A stretch of DNA of 54,664 bases from an uncultured Bacteroidales bacterium (GCA_944321885.1 CALUNB010000013.1:1-54664), one strand, 5' to 3'. Counted from the first letter of the stretch, positions 33,662 to 42,515 are shown. Notes: a model not told the origin generated them from the sequence alone. Program-made: numbers and translations.

Positions 33662-35683
33662 TTACCAGATGTGGGCCCGTTTTTCAGGAGCCAACCACAT
33701 GGGGTCGCCTTCCTGGATATCGAAAGCTTCCAAGAAAGCATCCACGTGCGGCAAGGTCCCGTTCACACGCCATTTGCCCAAGGAGTGAACATCGAGCATG
33801 GTGAGGCGTTCGATTTCCTGGTCGCGGATATTGCTGGCCCAGAGGGTCGCGTACGACAGGAAGAAACGCTGGGCCGGGGTGTATCCGTCGATTTCACCTA
33901 CCGGATTTTCTTGCAAGGCCTTTTGCAAGGCGGCATACGAAATGTTCAGACCTCCGTTGTCGGCGATGTTTTCACCCAAGGTCAGTTCCCCGTTGGCATG
34001 GAGGCCTGGAAGGACTTCAATCTTGTTGAAATGTTCCACCAAAAGTTGGGCGCGGCCCTCGAAGTTCTTGGCATCTTCTTCTGTCCACCAATCGTTCAAG
34101 TTACCGTCCTTGTCATAAAGCCGGCCCTTGTCGTCGAAGCCGTGGGTCAGTTCGTGGGCGATGACCACGCCGATGCCCCCGTAATTGATGGCATCATCCC
34201 CGTTGGGATAGAAGAAAGGAGGTTGGAGGATACCCGCCGGGAAGCAAATCTCGTTGGTGGTGGGGTTGTAGTAAGCGTTGACTGTTTGCGGGGTCATGTG
34301 CCATTCGCTGCGGTCGACCGGCTTGCCCAACTTGGAAAGCATGTACTGGGTTTCAAAGACCGAGTAACGTTTCACGTTGGCCCAATAGGAGTCGTCTTTG
34401 ATTTCCAGACCGGAGAAATCGCGCCATTTGTCAGGATAACCCACCTTTACGAGGATGGCATCCAGTTTTTCCTGGCCCTTGGCCTTGGTGGCATCGCTCA
34501 TCCAGGTATTGGCAGCCATGCGTTCGCCCATGGCAAGGCGCACGTTGTCGACCAATTTCACGATACGTTCCTTGGCAGCGGCCGGGAAGTGCTTTTCCAC
34601 GTACATTTTGCCCACCGGTTCACCCAGTATGCCGTTCACGGAGCTGACACAACGTTTCCAGCGGGGTTTCATCTCGGTCTGGCCCGACATGGTACGGCCG
34701 TAGAAATCGAAATTGGCTTCCACGAACGCATCGCTCAGGTAAGGGGCGGCGCTGCTGATGAGGTTCCATTCGTAATAAGCCTTGATATCGTCCAAAGGCG
34801 TGGTAGAGAAGAGCTTCGCCATACCCTTCATGAAATCGAGCTGCCCGGCGGAAAGTTCCTTTACCTCGTAGATAGGCGAAATGGCCTTGATGTAGGCTTT
34901 CCAGTCGAATCCGGGGACTTTCTTTTGCAATTCGTCCACCGTCATCTTGTTGTAGCTCAGGTGCGGGTCGCGCAAGGAAACCTTGTCGAGCTGGAGTTTT
35001 GCCAAGGCGGTTTCAATCTTCAGGACTTGGTCTGTCTTGGCAACCGCTTCGGCTTCGGGGAAACCGCAAAGCTGGAACATACGTTGCACATGGGCCTTGT
35101 AAGCATCCAGGATGGCCTTGTGTTCTTCTTTCAGATAATAGTCTCGGTCGGGCAGGCCGGTCCCGGCTTGGTAAAGCTGGAAAAGGTTGGCCGTACTGTT
35201 GCCCGGGTCGGAGCTGACGTAAAAGGCGAAGAACGGACTGGCGGTGGAGAGATGCATTTGGACAAGCATGTTGAACGCGTCTTCCTTGGTCTTCATGCCG
35301 GCAATGGCAGCCAGTTCTTCCTGGATAGGAGCATACCCTTCCTGGTTCAGCTTGGCGGAGTCCATGGCTACGTTGAACAAGGTCCCGATTTTGAGGGCAT
35401 CCCCGCTTTCAGTGGCCACGTTGGCGGCCAGACCCTCAATCAAGGTCCTGAGTTGTTCCTGGTTGTCCTCGGCCAGTTTGTCGAAGGTCCCGTAGCGGGA
35501 ATATTCCCCGGTGAGCGGATGGGCCTCCATCCATCCTCCGCAGGCATATTTATAAAAATCCTGCTTGAGGTCGGCCGTGGTGTCGAAATTGTTCAAATCC
35601 AATGTTTCCACGTTCTGTTTTGGTTTACATGATGTTCCCGCTATCGCCAAGGCGACCAAGGGAACAAAAAAAGTTTTTCTCAT
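33662..35683 (-). CDS. pepO: M13 family zinc endopeptidase (PepO), lipoprotein
   Basis: 673 residues from the ATG at 35683 (MRKTFFVPLVALAIAGTSC); an upstream in-frame ATG at 35719 would hide the signal peptide and is rejected. The Cys after LAIAGTS suggests a lipoprotein exported to the periplasm or outer surface. M13_N occupies most of the first 420 residues. The catalytic part has VNAYYNPTTNEICFPAGIL, the zinc motif VIAHELTHGFDDKG, and the third zinc ligand in GENIADNGGLNISY. The family's CxVW end is AHIW here. Neprilysin-like enzymes cut oligopeptides; in Bacteroidales they help use peptides. Single gene, with its terminator downstream. Confidence 0.94.
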   Translation of the reverse strand: MRKTFFVPLVALAIAGTSCKPKQNVETLDLNNFDTTADLKQDFYKYACGGWMEAHPLTGEYSRYGTFDKLAEDNQEQLRTLIEGLAANVATESGDALKIGTLFNVAMDSAKLNQEGYAPIQEELAAIAGMKTKEDAFNMLVQMHLSTASPFFAFYVSSDPGNSTANLFQLYQAGTGLPDRDYYLKEEHKAILDAYKAHVQRMFQLCGFPEAEAVAKTDQVLKIETALAKLQLDKVSLRDPHLSYNKMTVDELQKKVPGFDWKAYIKAISPIYEVKELSAGQLDFMKGMAKLFSTTPLDDIKAYYEWNLISSAAPYLSDAFVEANFDFYGRTMSGQTEMKPRWKRCVSSVNGILGEPVGKMYVEKHFPAAAKERIVKLVDNVRLAMGERMAANTWMSDATKAKGQEKLDAILVKVGYPDKWRDFSGLEIKDDSYWANVKRYSVFETQYMLSKLGKPVDRSEWHMTPQTVNAYYNPTTNEICFPAGILQPPFFYPNGDDAINYGGIGVVIAHELTHGFDDKGRLYDKDGNLNDWWTEEDAKNFEGRAQLLVEHFNKIEVLPGLHANGELTLGENIADNGGLNISYAALQKALQENPVGEIDGYTPAQRFFLSYATLWASNIRDQEIERLTMLDVHSLGKWRVNGTLPHVDAFLEAFDIQEGDPMWLAPEKRAHIW

Positions 35684-35752
35684 ATCGTTTTGTATTTGTG
35701 TGTTTCCTTTTTTCTCCATCCCGCATGGCCCCGTGTGCTTTTTCCCCTCGTT

Positions 35753-36379
35753 TTATTGGAATAGCAGGCCGACACCGACATGGATGTATTGGTAGGGATT
35801 CAGTTTCTTGTCCCGGTAAGTGTAATCGTTGAACGCAAGTCCGTATTTAGCGAAAATGTTGAAACCCAACGGAATCCTTTTGCCCAAGGTGAGTTGGATG
35901 CCCACGGTGGGAGCCAAGCCGAAGTTCCAGGATTTGTCGCGGATGGCCATGTCGAGGAAAATGATTTCCTGGCGCGTGTAGACAGCTCCGGCCCCGATGC
36001 CCACGTAGGGGTGGATGATGCCCCTGGCGATAATCGTGTACTTGAACGTGGCCATGATGGGGATATCGTACATCGTGTTATAGGTGGAAGCCGTGAAGAC
36101 TTGGCCCGGCTGGTATTCGAAGGTGTTCCGGTCCTTGTTCTCGAAGCTTTGGTGATAGCCGATGTCGATTCCCACCGAGAAACGCTTGGTCAGGTTGAGG
36201 TCGAGCCAAATCGAGGCTCCCCGGTAAGAAAACATGTCGGTGAATTGCTTGTACTTGCCCAAGGATGTGGACATGTCCCAGTTGATGCCGCCTTTGAGCC
36301 CGATGGCATGGGCGGGGGCGGAAAGGAATCCGATGATGATAGCCAAAAGGAAGAGGAAACCGGAATGGATTTTCTTCAT
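35753..36379 (-). CDS. Outer-membrane beta-barrel protein
   Basis: 208 residues, signal peptide MKKIHSGFLFLLAIIIGFLS then APAHA. Mature sequence GLKGGINWDMS ... FSVGIDIGYHQSF ... HPYVGIGAGAVYTR ... GFNIFAKYGLAFNDY, closing with VGVGLLFQ, is the pattern of 'PorT/OmpW-like' eight-stranded barrels of Bacteroidetes. It is the second gene of a probable two-gene operon: the DUF4136 lipoprotein gene ends 27 bases upstream. A shared envelope task is likely but unspecified. Confidence 0.82.
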   Translation of the reverse strand: MKKIHSGFLFLLAIIIGFLSAPAHAIGLKGGINWDMSTSLGKYKQFTDMFSYRGASIWLDLNLTKRFSVGIDIGYHQSFENKDRNTFEYQPGQVFTASTYNTMYDIPIMATFKYTIIARGIIHPYVGIGAGAVYTRQEIIFLDMAIRDKSWNFGLAPTVGIQLTLGKRIPLGFNIFAKYGLAFNDYTYRDKKLNPYQYIHVGVGLLFQ

Positions 36380-36406
36380 GGTAGTAGTGGACTTGGGATT
36401 TGGAGT

Positions 36407-37168
36407 TTATCGGGAATTGGCGTTGGAAACGGTCGCGTCCGTTTCGCCGGGAACTTTCGCAAGGCCTTTGGCCTCCGCATCTTCCGGACCGGAGGCGGAT
36501 TCCTCTGTCCGGAATGGTTCACAGTCTGTTTGGTAGAAACATTCCCGGATGGCGTTTTGGATTTCGGTGTCGCTCCGGTCATAGCCGGTGATACCTTTGA
36601 TGACGGCGTTCCAGACAACGGTCATGACCCGGTTCCCGTCCTCGTTCACATAACGGTGCATCCCGTCCCCCATTTGGATGGAGAAGGTCTGGGTCGTGTA
36701 TGCGCTTGAGATGTAATAAGGTGAATAATAATAGCCCGGGCTGTAGAAATATCCCCAGCCCCACGGGTCGTAACCACCCCAATATCCGGGATCGTAGGAA
36801 ATGGAGATGTTGGTCTGGTTCACTTCCATCATCGTCATGTAAAGGTCGGCGGCATCCTTGTCCTCTGTTTGGACATAGCCGGCGTTTTCCATGCATTCGA
36901 TGATTTGGTTGCGGATGGTCCGTGTCCGGGCGTTCTGCACGATGTTGGTACTCTGGTCTTCTTCGATGACTCCCATCGAGTCCTCCACGAAGAAGGTCTT
37001 GTATTGGGTGAAATTGGTGTCGGGCTCATAATAGGTCCAGGACACCAACTGGGCCATGTTGTCCCCTTCCATTTCGGGATATTCCTCGCAGGATACCAGG
37101 AGTCCGGTGAGGATGGCGGCCCCGGTGAGGATGGCCGGCCGGAAGTTTTTCTTTTGAAAAAAAAACAT
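36407..37168 (-). CDS. DUF4136 lipoprotein
   Basis: 253 residues. Signal peptide with lipobox LLVSC (Cys27), so it should be lipid-anchored. The DUF4136 pattern follows: SWTYYEPDTNFTQYKTFFVE, RTIRNQIIECMENAGY, DAADLYMTMMEVNQT, then a Gly/Tyr/Trp-rich stretch (DPGYWGGYDPWGWGYFYSPG), and ending with RVMTVVWNAVIKGI ... IQNAIRECF. The Tyr/Pro-rich loop is typical of the family. First gene of a pair with an outer-membrane barrel. Function of the domain is not known. Confidence 0.87.
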   Translation of the reverse strand: MFFFQKKNFRPAILTGAAILTGLLVSCEEYPEMEGDNMAQLVSWTYYEPDTNFTQYKTFFVEDSMGVIEEDQSTNIVQNARTRTIRNQIIECMENAGYVQTEDKDAADLYMTMMEVNQTNISISYDPGYWGGYDPWGWGYFYSPGYYYSPYYISSAYTTQTFSIQMGDGMHRYVNEDGNRVMTVVWNAVIKGITGYDRSDTEIQNAIRECFYQTDCEPFRTEESASGPEDAEAKGLAKVPGETDATVSNANSR

Positions 37169-37217
37169 AATCTCTTTTTAGGGTTTTGCCAACGGCAAAC
37201 AAAAGTTGCAAATTGGT

Positions 37218-37285
37218 CAAAGATAGCGAAAGTCGAGCGCAGAGCCGAACGCAGTTCGAGCTATGCCGGGACCAAGCTATCTTCG
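37218..37285. repeat. Palindromic repeat with promoter-like ends
   Basis: CAAAGATAGC at the left and GCTATCTTCG at the right are inverted repeats with one mismatch, around a central CGAAC-gca-GTTCG. Read outward, both ends give TATCTTyG, i.e. a Bacteroidetes -7 element on each strand. The minus-strand copy (37218-37225, exact) could serve the DUF4136 operon starting at 37168. Confidence 0.55.
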
Positions 37286-37315
37286 CCGACAGCCAAAGGT
37301 ACGCAGAAGCCGGGT

Positions 37316-37348
37316 GCAATGCAAATGGATTTGTCCTTTTTGCATTGC
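37316..37348. repeat. Perfect 10-bp hairpin
   Basis: GCAATGCAAA / TTTGCATTGC with a 13-base loop. No T-run follows on either strand, so it is not an obvious terminator. It lies in the gene-free interval 37169-37434, between the stop of the transglutaminase-like gene and the DUF4136 gene. Confidence 0.5.
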
Positions 37349-37434
37349 CAAGGCACTACAGTGTTTCCACCAAAAGACAAAAATACAAAAAATAATGTGG
37401 ACCCGGATACCCGTGGAGCTGTTCTTGCAGGCGT

Positions 37435-39231
37435 TCAGGCTTTTTGAGCCTGTGAAGGATTAGCGCTTTCCAGCCGGATTCCGTGTTCCATCCGGAAACC
37501 CTTTTGCGAGACTGATTCCCAAATCTTGGTCTCGCCTTCCGGCAATCCTTCCATTGTCAGGCGGACGTTTCCTGGACCGAACTCCAGGACGGCCTGCGTT
37601 TCCGGATAACGTTCCCTGACGATATTCCACAACAGGAAGGCTTTCTCGGTCCCGTCCCCGCATTGGAAGTTCCAAACTTCGTCGGGTTGGGCCAAACGCT
37701 TCCCCTCGTAAATCGAATCGGAATCCATGGTCTCCAGACGGCGGATGATTTCCTGCAACGGAAGTGTTTCCGTCTCCTTGATGCAGACCGGATTGCGTTC
37801 TACCGCCGCCTTGATGAAAGGTTCCCAGTCGATATGTTCCATGTCGCGGAAGGCGTAGAGGCCGAGGATGGCCGAGGGATGGTGTTCCTCCAAGGCCATT
37901 TGGTGCAGGTAGGCCGAAATCTCCTCGCGGCTTTGACCCGGGCGGATGTCCAGCAAGGGCAGGGATACGAATTCCTTTTCCTCCGCCACAGGCAGGCGGG
38001 GTTCGGTCTTGAGGAAATGCTCCAGTTCGGAGAACAGTTTCTGCATGTTGCCGCAATCCCCGCACCGCAGCATGCCCATGAAATAAGTCCGGTATTCATC
38101 GAAGGGCATGTCCGGATGGGTGTCCAGGTAGAGTTCGATATCGTTGATTAGAATCTTGTTCCCGATGGGAGCCAAGGCGAAATCCTGGCTGTTCATCTCC
38201 TCGATCAGGGCCTGGCGGCTTTCGTTGTCGAAGCGGTTTTTGCTGCTCCGTTGGGTGTTGAAGATGCTTTCGAGCGGGATATAGCATTCCTTGCCGTTGC
38301 GGATATGACGGTATTGGAAACATTTCCAGTAACATTCGCGGCTGTAAAGGAAGTTGGCGAAATTGTCGAAGCTGATGCCGGTTTCCAAAAACTCGCGGAA
38401 CTTTCTGGAGAAGAACGCGAAACGTTCCGGGTCCATCGTGGCCTGCTTGTAGAAAGTGTGCATGGTCCCGCTCAGGTGGGCCACAATCGTGATTTTCTCG
38501 TTTTCAATCGAACGGCGGGCCTTGGCCGACAATTCGGTGCCGTTGTACCACATCTTCTTGGTGACGATACGGCGGTTGTTAGTCATGAAACCCTCTTTTT
38601 CGGCAATGAAGTTCTGGGAATGCAGGGGTGTTCCAATCATGAAGATGTTTTTCAAAGGGATTTGCCCCACGATGAACAAGGCCGCCACATAGAGGGCCGA
38701 AAGGGAAACGCATTCCCCTGCACCGCAAGCATAGCCTTCCTTGCGCCGGAAGGCCGCCATGGCTTCGACCGTTTCGGTCTTCCAGTAGGGGATGGTCTCG
38801 GAGGTGTATTTGTCCAGGCCGAAATGCCGGCGTATGTCCACATCGTAATAGTACTTGTCTCCTTCATAGCCGAACAGCGCGTTGGACTGGGCCAAGGCCT
38901 TGGGGTCGATGAAGTCCCGGAAACGGGCCAGTTCCTTTTCCTTGGTGGTCAACCCCCAGGTTTCCAGGTCGAGGTTGAACACGAAATGGTCCATGATGTA
39001 CTGCTTGATCCGGTTGATTTTATAGCTGAAGGATTTTTTTTCGATGTTCTTGAACCAAGGGTCGTTTTTCCATTTCCAGATCTCAGGCGACATGATGTTG
39101 GCCAGGACCAAGGCGTACATCAGGTCGGGGAAGATGAAAATTTCCATGTCCGAAAGGCTCATGGCCGAGGAATACATTTCCATTTCCTTGGCCGAGGTGG
39201 GGCTGATGGTTTTTTGTCTTGTATTTTCCAT
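37435..39231 (-). CDS. Transglutaminase-like (papain-fold) protein of unknown function
   Basis: 598 residues, no signal peptide. The central GYACGAGECVSLSALYVAAL (catalytic Cys174) followed by NIFMIGTPLHSQNFI (His204) matches the transglutaminase/protease superfamily, where Cys sits at the head of a helix and His on a following strand. The N-terminal 150 residues are helical. The C-terminal 280 residues (from about 320) include GECYIPLESIF-like and CGDCGNMQKLFSELEHFL segments that I cannot assign. It lies 27 bases after the LD-carboxypeptidase gene on the same strand, so they are probably co-transcribed and may both act on peptidoglycan peptides or other cell wall fragments. This partnership is inference. 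Confidence 0.7.
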   Translation of the reverse strand: MENTRQKTISPTSAKEMEMYSSAMSLSDMEIFIFPDLMYALVLANIMSPEIWKWKNDPWFKNIEKKSFSYKINRIKQYIMDHFVFNLDLETWGLTTKEKELARFRDFIDPKALAQSNALFGYEGDKYYYDVDIRRHFGLDKYTSETIPYWKTETVEAMAAFRRKEGYACGAGECVSLSALYVAALFIVGQIPLKNIFMIGTPLHSQNFIAEKEGFMTNNRRIVTKKMWYNGTELSAKARRSIENEKITIVAHLSGTMHTFYKQATMDPERFAFFSRKFREFLETGISFDNFANFLYSRECYWKCFQYRHIRNGKECYIPLESIFNTQRSSKNRFDNESRQALIEEMNSQDFALAPIGNKILINDIELYLDTHPDMPFDEYRTYFMGMLRCGDCGNMQKLFSELEHFLKTEPRLPVAEEKEFVSLPLLDIRPGQSREEISAYLHQMALEEHHPSAILGLYAFRDMEHIDWEPFIKAAVERNPVCIKETETLPLQEIIRRLETMDSDSIYEGKRLAQPDEVWNFQCGDGTEKAFLLWNIVRERYPETQAVLEFGPGNVRLTMEGLPEGETKIWESVSQKGFRMEHGIRLESANPSQAQKA

Positions 39232-39258
39232 TTTTTTTGTAATAGGGCTGGACCCGTT

Positions 39259-40218
39259 TTACGCAAGGTTTTCCGTTTCCTCTTTCCTGTCCGGGATAAG
39301 GAATTCCAGGCGGGAATTTTCGTTGATTTGGCCGGGAACTTCGAGGCGGGCCATGGCTCCCATGTAGAGGGCGTGGTTGTACGGGACATGCCCGGCAGGG
39401 AAGCCGAAGCAGACCGGGTAATCGTATTTCCGCGTATAGGAATCGATGATGCTCCAGACATTGCTCATATAGGGGTTGGCTCCTTTCTTGATATGGGTGA
39501 AAGTCCCCACGACCAATCCGGCGATTCTTTCGAACCAACCGCTGCGGGCCAGGTTGAGCAGCATGCGGTCGATATGGTAATCGTATTCGTCCAGGTCTTC
39601 GATGAAGAGGATCTTTCCGCTGGGGTCCACATCGGTAGCCGTGCCACGGAGGCTGTACAAGATGGAAAGGTTTCCTCCTACAAGGGGTGCGGTGACATTC
39701 CCGGGATGGTTCAGGAACTGGCTCCGGAACGTGTGGGCGAGCCCTTCCCCGAACAAGGCTTTGTGGAGCGAGCCTGCCGAGGCGGCATAGTCTTCGCTGC
39801 CCGGGGTAGGGTAGGTCTGGGGCATGCAGGCATGGAGGCTGGCCACATGCAGGTTTTGTTGCAGATGGGAGTGGAAGACGGTAATGTCGCTGAAGCCCGT
39901 AATCCATTTGGGCGCTTTCAGGAACGTGCTGAAATCCAATTGGTCGATGATGCGGGCCGAACCGTATCCCCCCCGCGTACAGAGGATGGCTTTGATTTCG
40001 GGATTGTCGAGCGCATGCTGGAAGTCGGCGGCCCTTTCTTGGTCCGTACCGGCGAAGGTCCCGAACCGTTTCAAGGCGTTCGGGCCGGTTTCGTATTCCA
40101 GTCCCCAGCTTTCCACAAGGCGTATGCCCCGTTCCAGGCAGGCCGGGCCGATGCATCCGGCGGGGGAGACCAAGGCCACTTTCTGGCCTGTTTGAAGGAA
40201 AGGAGGGATAAGGTTCAT
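39259..40218 (-). CDS. ldcA: LD-carboxypeptidase (peptidase S66)
   Basis: 319 residues. Serine peptidase that removes the terminal D-Ala from the tetrapeptide of recycled murein, joining an L- to a D-centre. N-terminal VALVSPAGCIGPACLERG, the nucleophile elbow TRGGYGSARIIDQLDF, FIEDLDEYDYHIDRML with the catalytic Glu, and FPAGHVPYNHALYMGA with the His. No signal peptide, consistent with a cytoplasmic recycling role. A -7 element lies 22 bases upstream. Possible operon with the transglutaminase-like gene; divergent from hydF. Confidence 0.93.
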   Translation of the reverse strand: MNLIPPFLQTGQKVALVSPAGCIGPACLERGIRLVESWGLEYETGPNALKRFGTFAGTDQERAADFQHALDNPEIKAILCTRGGYGSARIIDQLDFSTFLKAPKWITGFSDITVFHSHLQQNLHVASLHACMPQTYPTPGSEDYAASAGSLHKALFGEGLAHTFRSQFLNHPGNVTAPLVGGNLSILYSLRGTATDVDPSGKILFIEDLDEYDYHIDRMLLNLARSGWFERIAGLVVGTFTHIKKGANPYMSNVWSIIDSYTRKYDYPVCFGFPAGHVPYNHALYMGAMARLEVPGQINENSRLEFLIPDRKEETENLA

Positions 40219-40239
40219 GACAAGGCTGGATTAGGATTG

Positions 40240-40247
40240 CAAACATA
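40240..40247 (-). promoter_or_regulatory. -7 promoter element of the ldcA operon
   Basis: The minus strand reads TATGTTTG (TAnnTTTG) 22 bases ahead of the ldcA start codon. Confidence 0.5.
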
Positions 40248-40385
40248 CAAAAAAAGGCGCTTGCGGCTTTGGTCCGAAGTTTGTTCTGTTTGGAGCCGGG
40301 TTTTGAACGGACTTTCGCAAAAGCCGGGGATGCTAACGGCTTTCCGGTTTGCATATCCGCAGGGAATGTTGTTCCTTTGCCTCCC

Positions 40386-41795
40386 ATGGGACAAGAAACT
40401 TATATCGGCCTCTTCGGGAGGCGGAACCAAGGCAAAAGCAGCTTGATGAACCTGTTGACGGGCCAGCAGGTTTCCATCGTTTCGGAAAAGCCCGGAACGA
40501 CCACCGACCCGGTCAAGAAATCTTGTGAAATTTTCGGGATAGGAAAATGCGTGCTCGTCGATACGGCGGGTTTCGACGACGAGGCAGGAGATGTGGGGAG
40601 GAAGCGGGTGGAAAAGACCCGGGAGATGGTGCCGCGTCTGGATGCGGCTCTTTTATTGGTGTCGGGCAATACCTTCACGGAAGAGGATAAGGCCTTTGCC
40701 GATTATTTGCAGCAAAACAGGGTCCCGTTCTTGGTTTTGCACAATAAATCCGACGAGGTGGCTTTGACCCCTTCGTTCCGTCAAGGGTTGCAGCGCTTGT
40801 ATCCGGCTTGTAAGGTATTGGATTTCAGTGTACTGGAAGCCTTTGAGGAAAGTCCGGATAGTGCAGTGGTTTCTGAATCTTTGGCGGAGGAAACACGCAG
40901 ACATCCAGTTTCTTCTGTGAAAGGAATGCCTAAGGTTGAAATACTTTCTGAACTTCCATCCGAAGATACGAACGGACATTCACTGGCAGCCACGGAAGGA
41001 ACGCCGAACGGCAAGACGGTTTATGAAGAGTTGGTGGATGCCCTGCAAGGGCTTTTGGAGCAAAGGGGAAATCATGAACCCAAACCCGCTTTGGCTGGTC
41101 TCGTGCAGGAAGGGGATGTGGTCGTTTTGGTCTGTCCCGTGGATGCCGAGGCACCCAAAGGCCGCCTGATTCTGCCCCAGGTGCTGATGGCGCGGCAATG
41201 CCTCGATTTGCATGCCATGCCCTTCCTTTGCCAGGTGGAAGAATTGCCCGCCCTCCTGGACAAGCTGGCGGTTCCTCCGGCCTTGGTCATCACCGACAGC
41301 CAAGCTTTCCATCAAGTGGCGGGAATCTTGCCGGCTTCCATGCCCTTGACCAGTTTCAGCATCTGCTTGGCCCGGCAAAAGGGGAATTTCGAGACCTATC
41401 TGCAAGGTGCCACCCAGCTCGCCTCCTTGCAGGACGGGGACCGGATTTTGATGTTGGAATCCTGCACCCATCAGGTGAACTGCCACGACATCGGGCGCTT
41501 CAAACTGCCGGCCGCCTTGCGCAAGCGGACAGGAAAGACCTTGGATTTCCTGTACATATCGGGCTTGGATCCCTTGCCTTCCCGTTTGGAATGCTTCCGG
41601 ATGGCCATCCAGTGCGGAGGCTGCATGGTGGGCGACCGCCAACTGTCCGTCCGCGTTGAAAAACTGGCACAAGCCGGACTTCCCGTCTGCAATTACGGGA
41701 TGACCTTGGCTTGGTGCGCTGGTATTTTCGAGCGGGCCGTTTCGGTCTTCAACACGCGAATTCCCGGCACGACAAGCCTTCGGTCCGCTTCCTGA
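40386..41795 (+). CDS. hydF: [FeFe]-hydrogenase maturation GTPase HydF
   Basis: Scaffold and GTPase that delivers the 2Fe subcluster to [FeFe]-hydrogenase. The frame extends upstream but MGQETYIGLFGRRNQGKSSL at 40386 is the family start. G1 GRRNQGKSS, G3 DTAGFDD and G4 NKSD are clear. Residues 151-209 are a Ser/Glu-rich stretch where typical HydF goes from the G5 loop straight to the dimerisation domain. That domain is recognised by VCPVDAEAPKGRLILPQV. The cluster domain has CTH (Cys360, His362) and CGGC (Cys410, Cys413) with the usual spacing of about 49, but the His that normally precedes the CxxC is Gln409. 469 residues. hydE, hydG and the hydrogenase are outside the window. A TTTG/TTCCTTTG pair at 40348-40379 ends 6 bases before the ATG, hinting at a leaderless mRNA. 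Confidence 0.9.
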   Translation: MGQETYIGLFGRRNQGKSSLMNLLTGQQVSIVSEKPGTTTDPVKKSCEIFGIGKCVLVDTAGFDDEAGDVGRKRVEKTREMVPRLDAALLLVSGNTFTEEDKAFADYLQQNRVPFLVLHNKSDEVALTPSFRQGLQRLYPACKVLDFSVLEAFEESPDSAVVSESLAEETRRHPVSSVKGMPKVEILSELPSEDTNGHSLAATEGTPNGKTVYEELVDALQGLLEQRGNHEPKPALAGLVQEGDVVVLVCPVDAEAPKGRLILPQVLMARQCLDLHAMPFLCQVEELPALLDKLAVPPALVITDSQAFHQVAGILPASMPLTSFSICLARQKGNFETYLQGATQLASLQDGDRILMLESCTHQVNCHDIGRFKLPAALRKRTGKTLDFLYISGLDPLPSRLECFRMAIQCGGCMVGDRQLSVRVEKLAQAGLPVCNYGMTLAWCAGIFERAVSVFNTRIPGTTSLRSAS

Positions 41796-41999
41796 AAATC
41801 CCCTGAAGGGAGGGGGCCGCATAGGGCAACCCCATCAGATCCGTCAACGGGAACCAAGCTCTTTTTCTTGGTACGGGAATGTGCCGGGACGACGGATGAC
41901 AGTGCAAAATCATCATTGATGTACAGCGGTTTATATTTTGGTGCAGTAGCCCTATTGTCAGGCTGGCAGGAACGTATGGGTATCCCCGAAAATCAAACC

Positions 42000-42515
42000 T
42001 TAGAAGCCCCGGATGACTTTCGCGGGATTTTCTTCCCGCATGAACGAACCCTTGATATCGAACATCAAATCACGCACCTGGGCTTTCTTGCCCCGGCCTT
42101 TTTGCATGACGGCCCGGTAGCCTTGGGCACGGTAGGTGTATTCGTAATAGAGTTCCTTGAGTTTGAGCCCGGGTGCCAATGTATCCACAGCCGCTTTGAT
42201 TTTGGCCGGGCAGAATTCCACGGGAACCTCCGTTTCGGTACAATAATACGCCCCGTTCCGGTATACCACCTTATGGTTGTCGCCGTTGGTGGAGTAATAC
42301 CCCGTGACGTACTTGTTCTTTCCATCGCTGAACTCGTACCATTCCACGACCGCCGTACCCGAGTTGCGGGAACGGAAATGATTGATGATGTTGTCGGAGG
42401 GGAGCTCTATCTTGGTGGGTTCGACCTTCGATGCATCCTTTTTCGCATCTTGGGCGACGCAAGGCAACGAAGCTGCGGCCAAGAGCAAAGCGATAATTGA
42501 AGTTTTTACATTCAT
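42000..42515 (-). CDS. PepSY-like secreted protein
   Basis: 171 residues with signal peptide MNVKTSIIALLLAAASLPCV then AQ. The rest fits the 'putative beta-lactamase-inhibitor-like, PepSY-like' family of Bacteroidetes periplasmic proteins: a strand-rich repeat around VVEWYEFSDGKNKYVTGYYS and an AKIKAAVDTLAPGLKLKELY helix followed by YRAVMQKGRGKKAQVRDLMF. Function unknown. It stands alone; the 200 bases on its 3' side show nothing definite. Confidence 0.75.
   Translation of the reverse strand: MNVKTSIIALLLAAASLPCVAQDAKKDASKVEPTKIELPSDNIINHFRSRNSGTAVVEWYEFSDGKNKYVTGYYSTNGDNHKVVYRNGAYYCTETEVPVEFCPAKIKAAVDTLAPGLKLKELYYEYTYRAQGYRAVMQKGRGKKAQVRDLMFDIKGSFMREENPAKVIRGF

Noticed and set aside
33385..33804. 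139-codon plus-strand frame between the YhcG fusion and pepO
   Set aside because: Its second half runs over the pepO terminator and the 3' end of pepO on the other strand; no recognisable domain.
33671..35632. 653-codon plus-strand frame opposite pepO
   Set aside because: Antisense shadow; pepO carries HELTH and the complete M13 motif set on the other strand.
38251..40446. 731-codon plus-strand frame opposite ldcA and the transglutaminase-like gene
   Set aside because: Crosses two real genes and their junction on the opposite strand; no motif or signal supports it.
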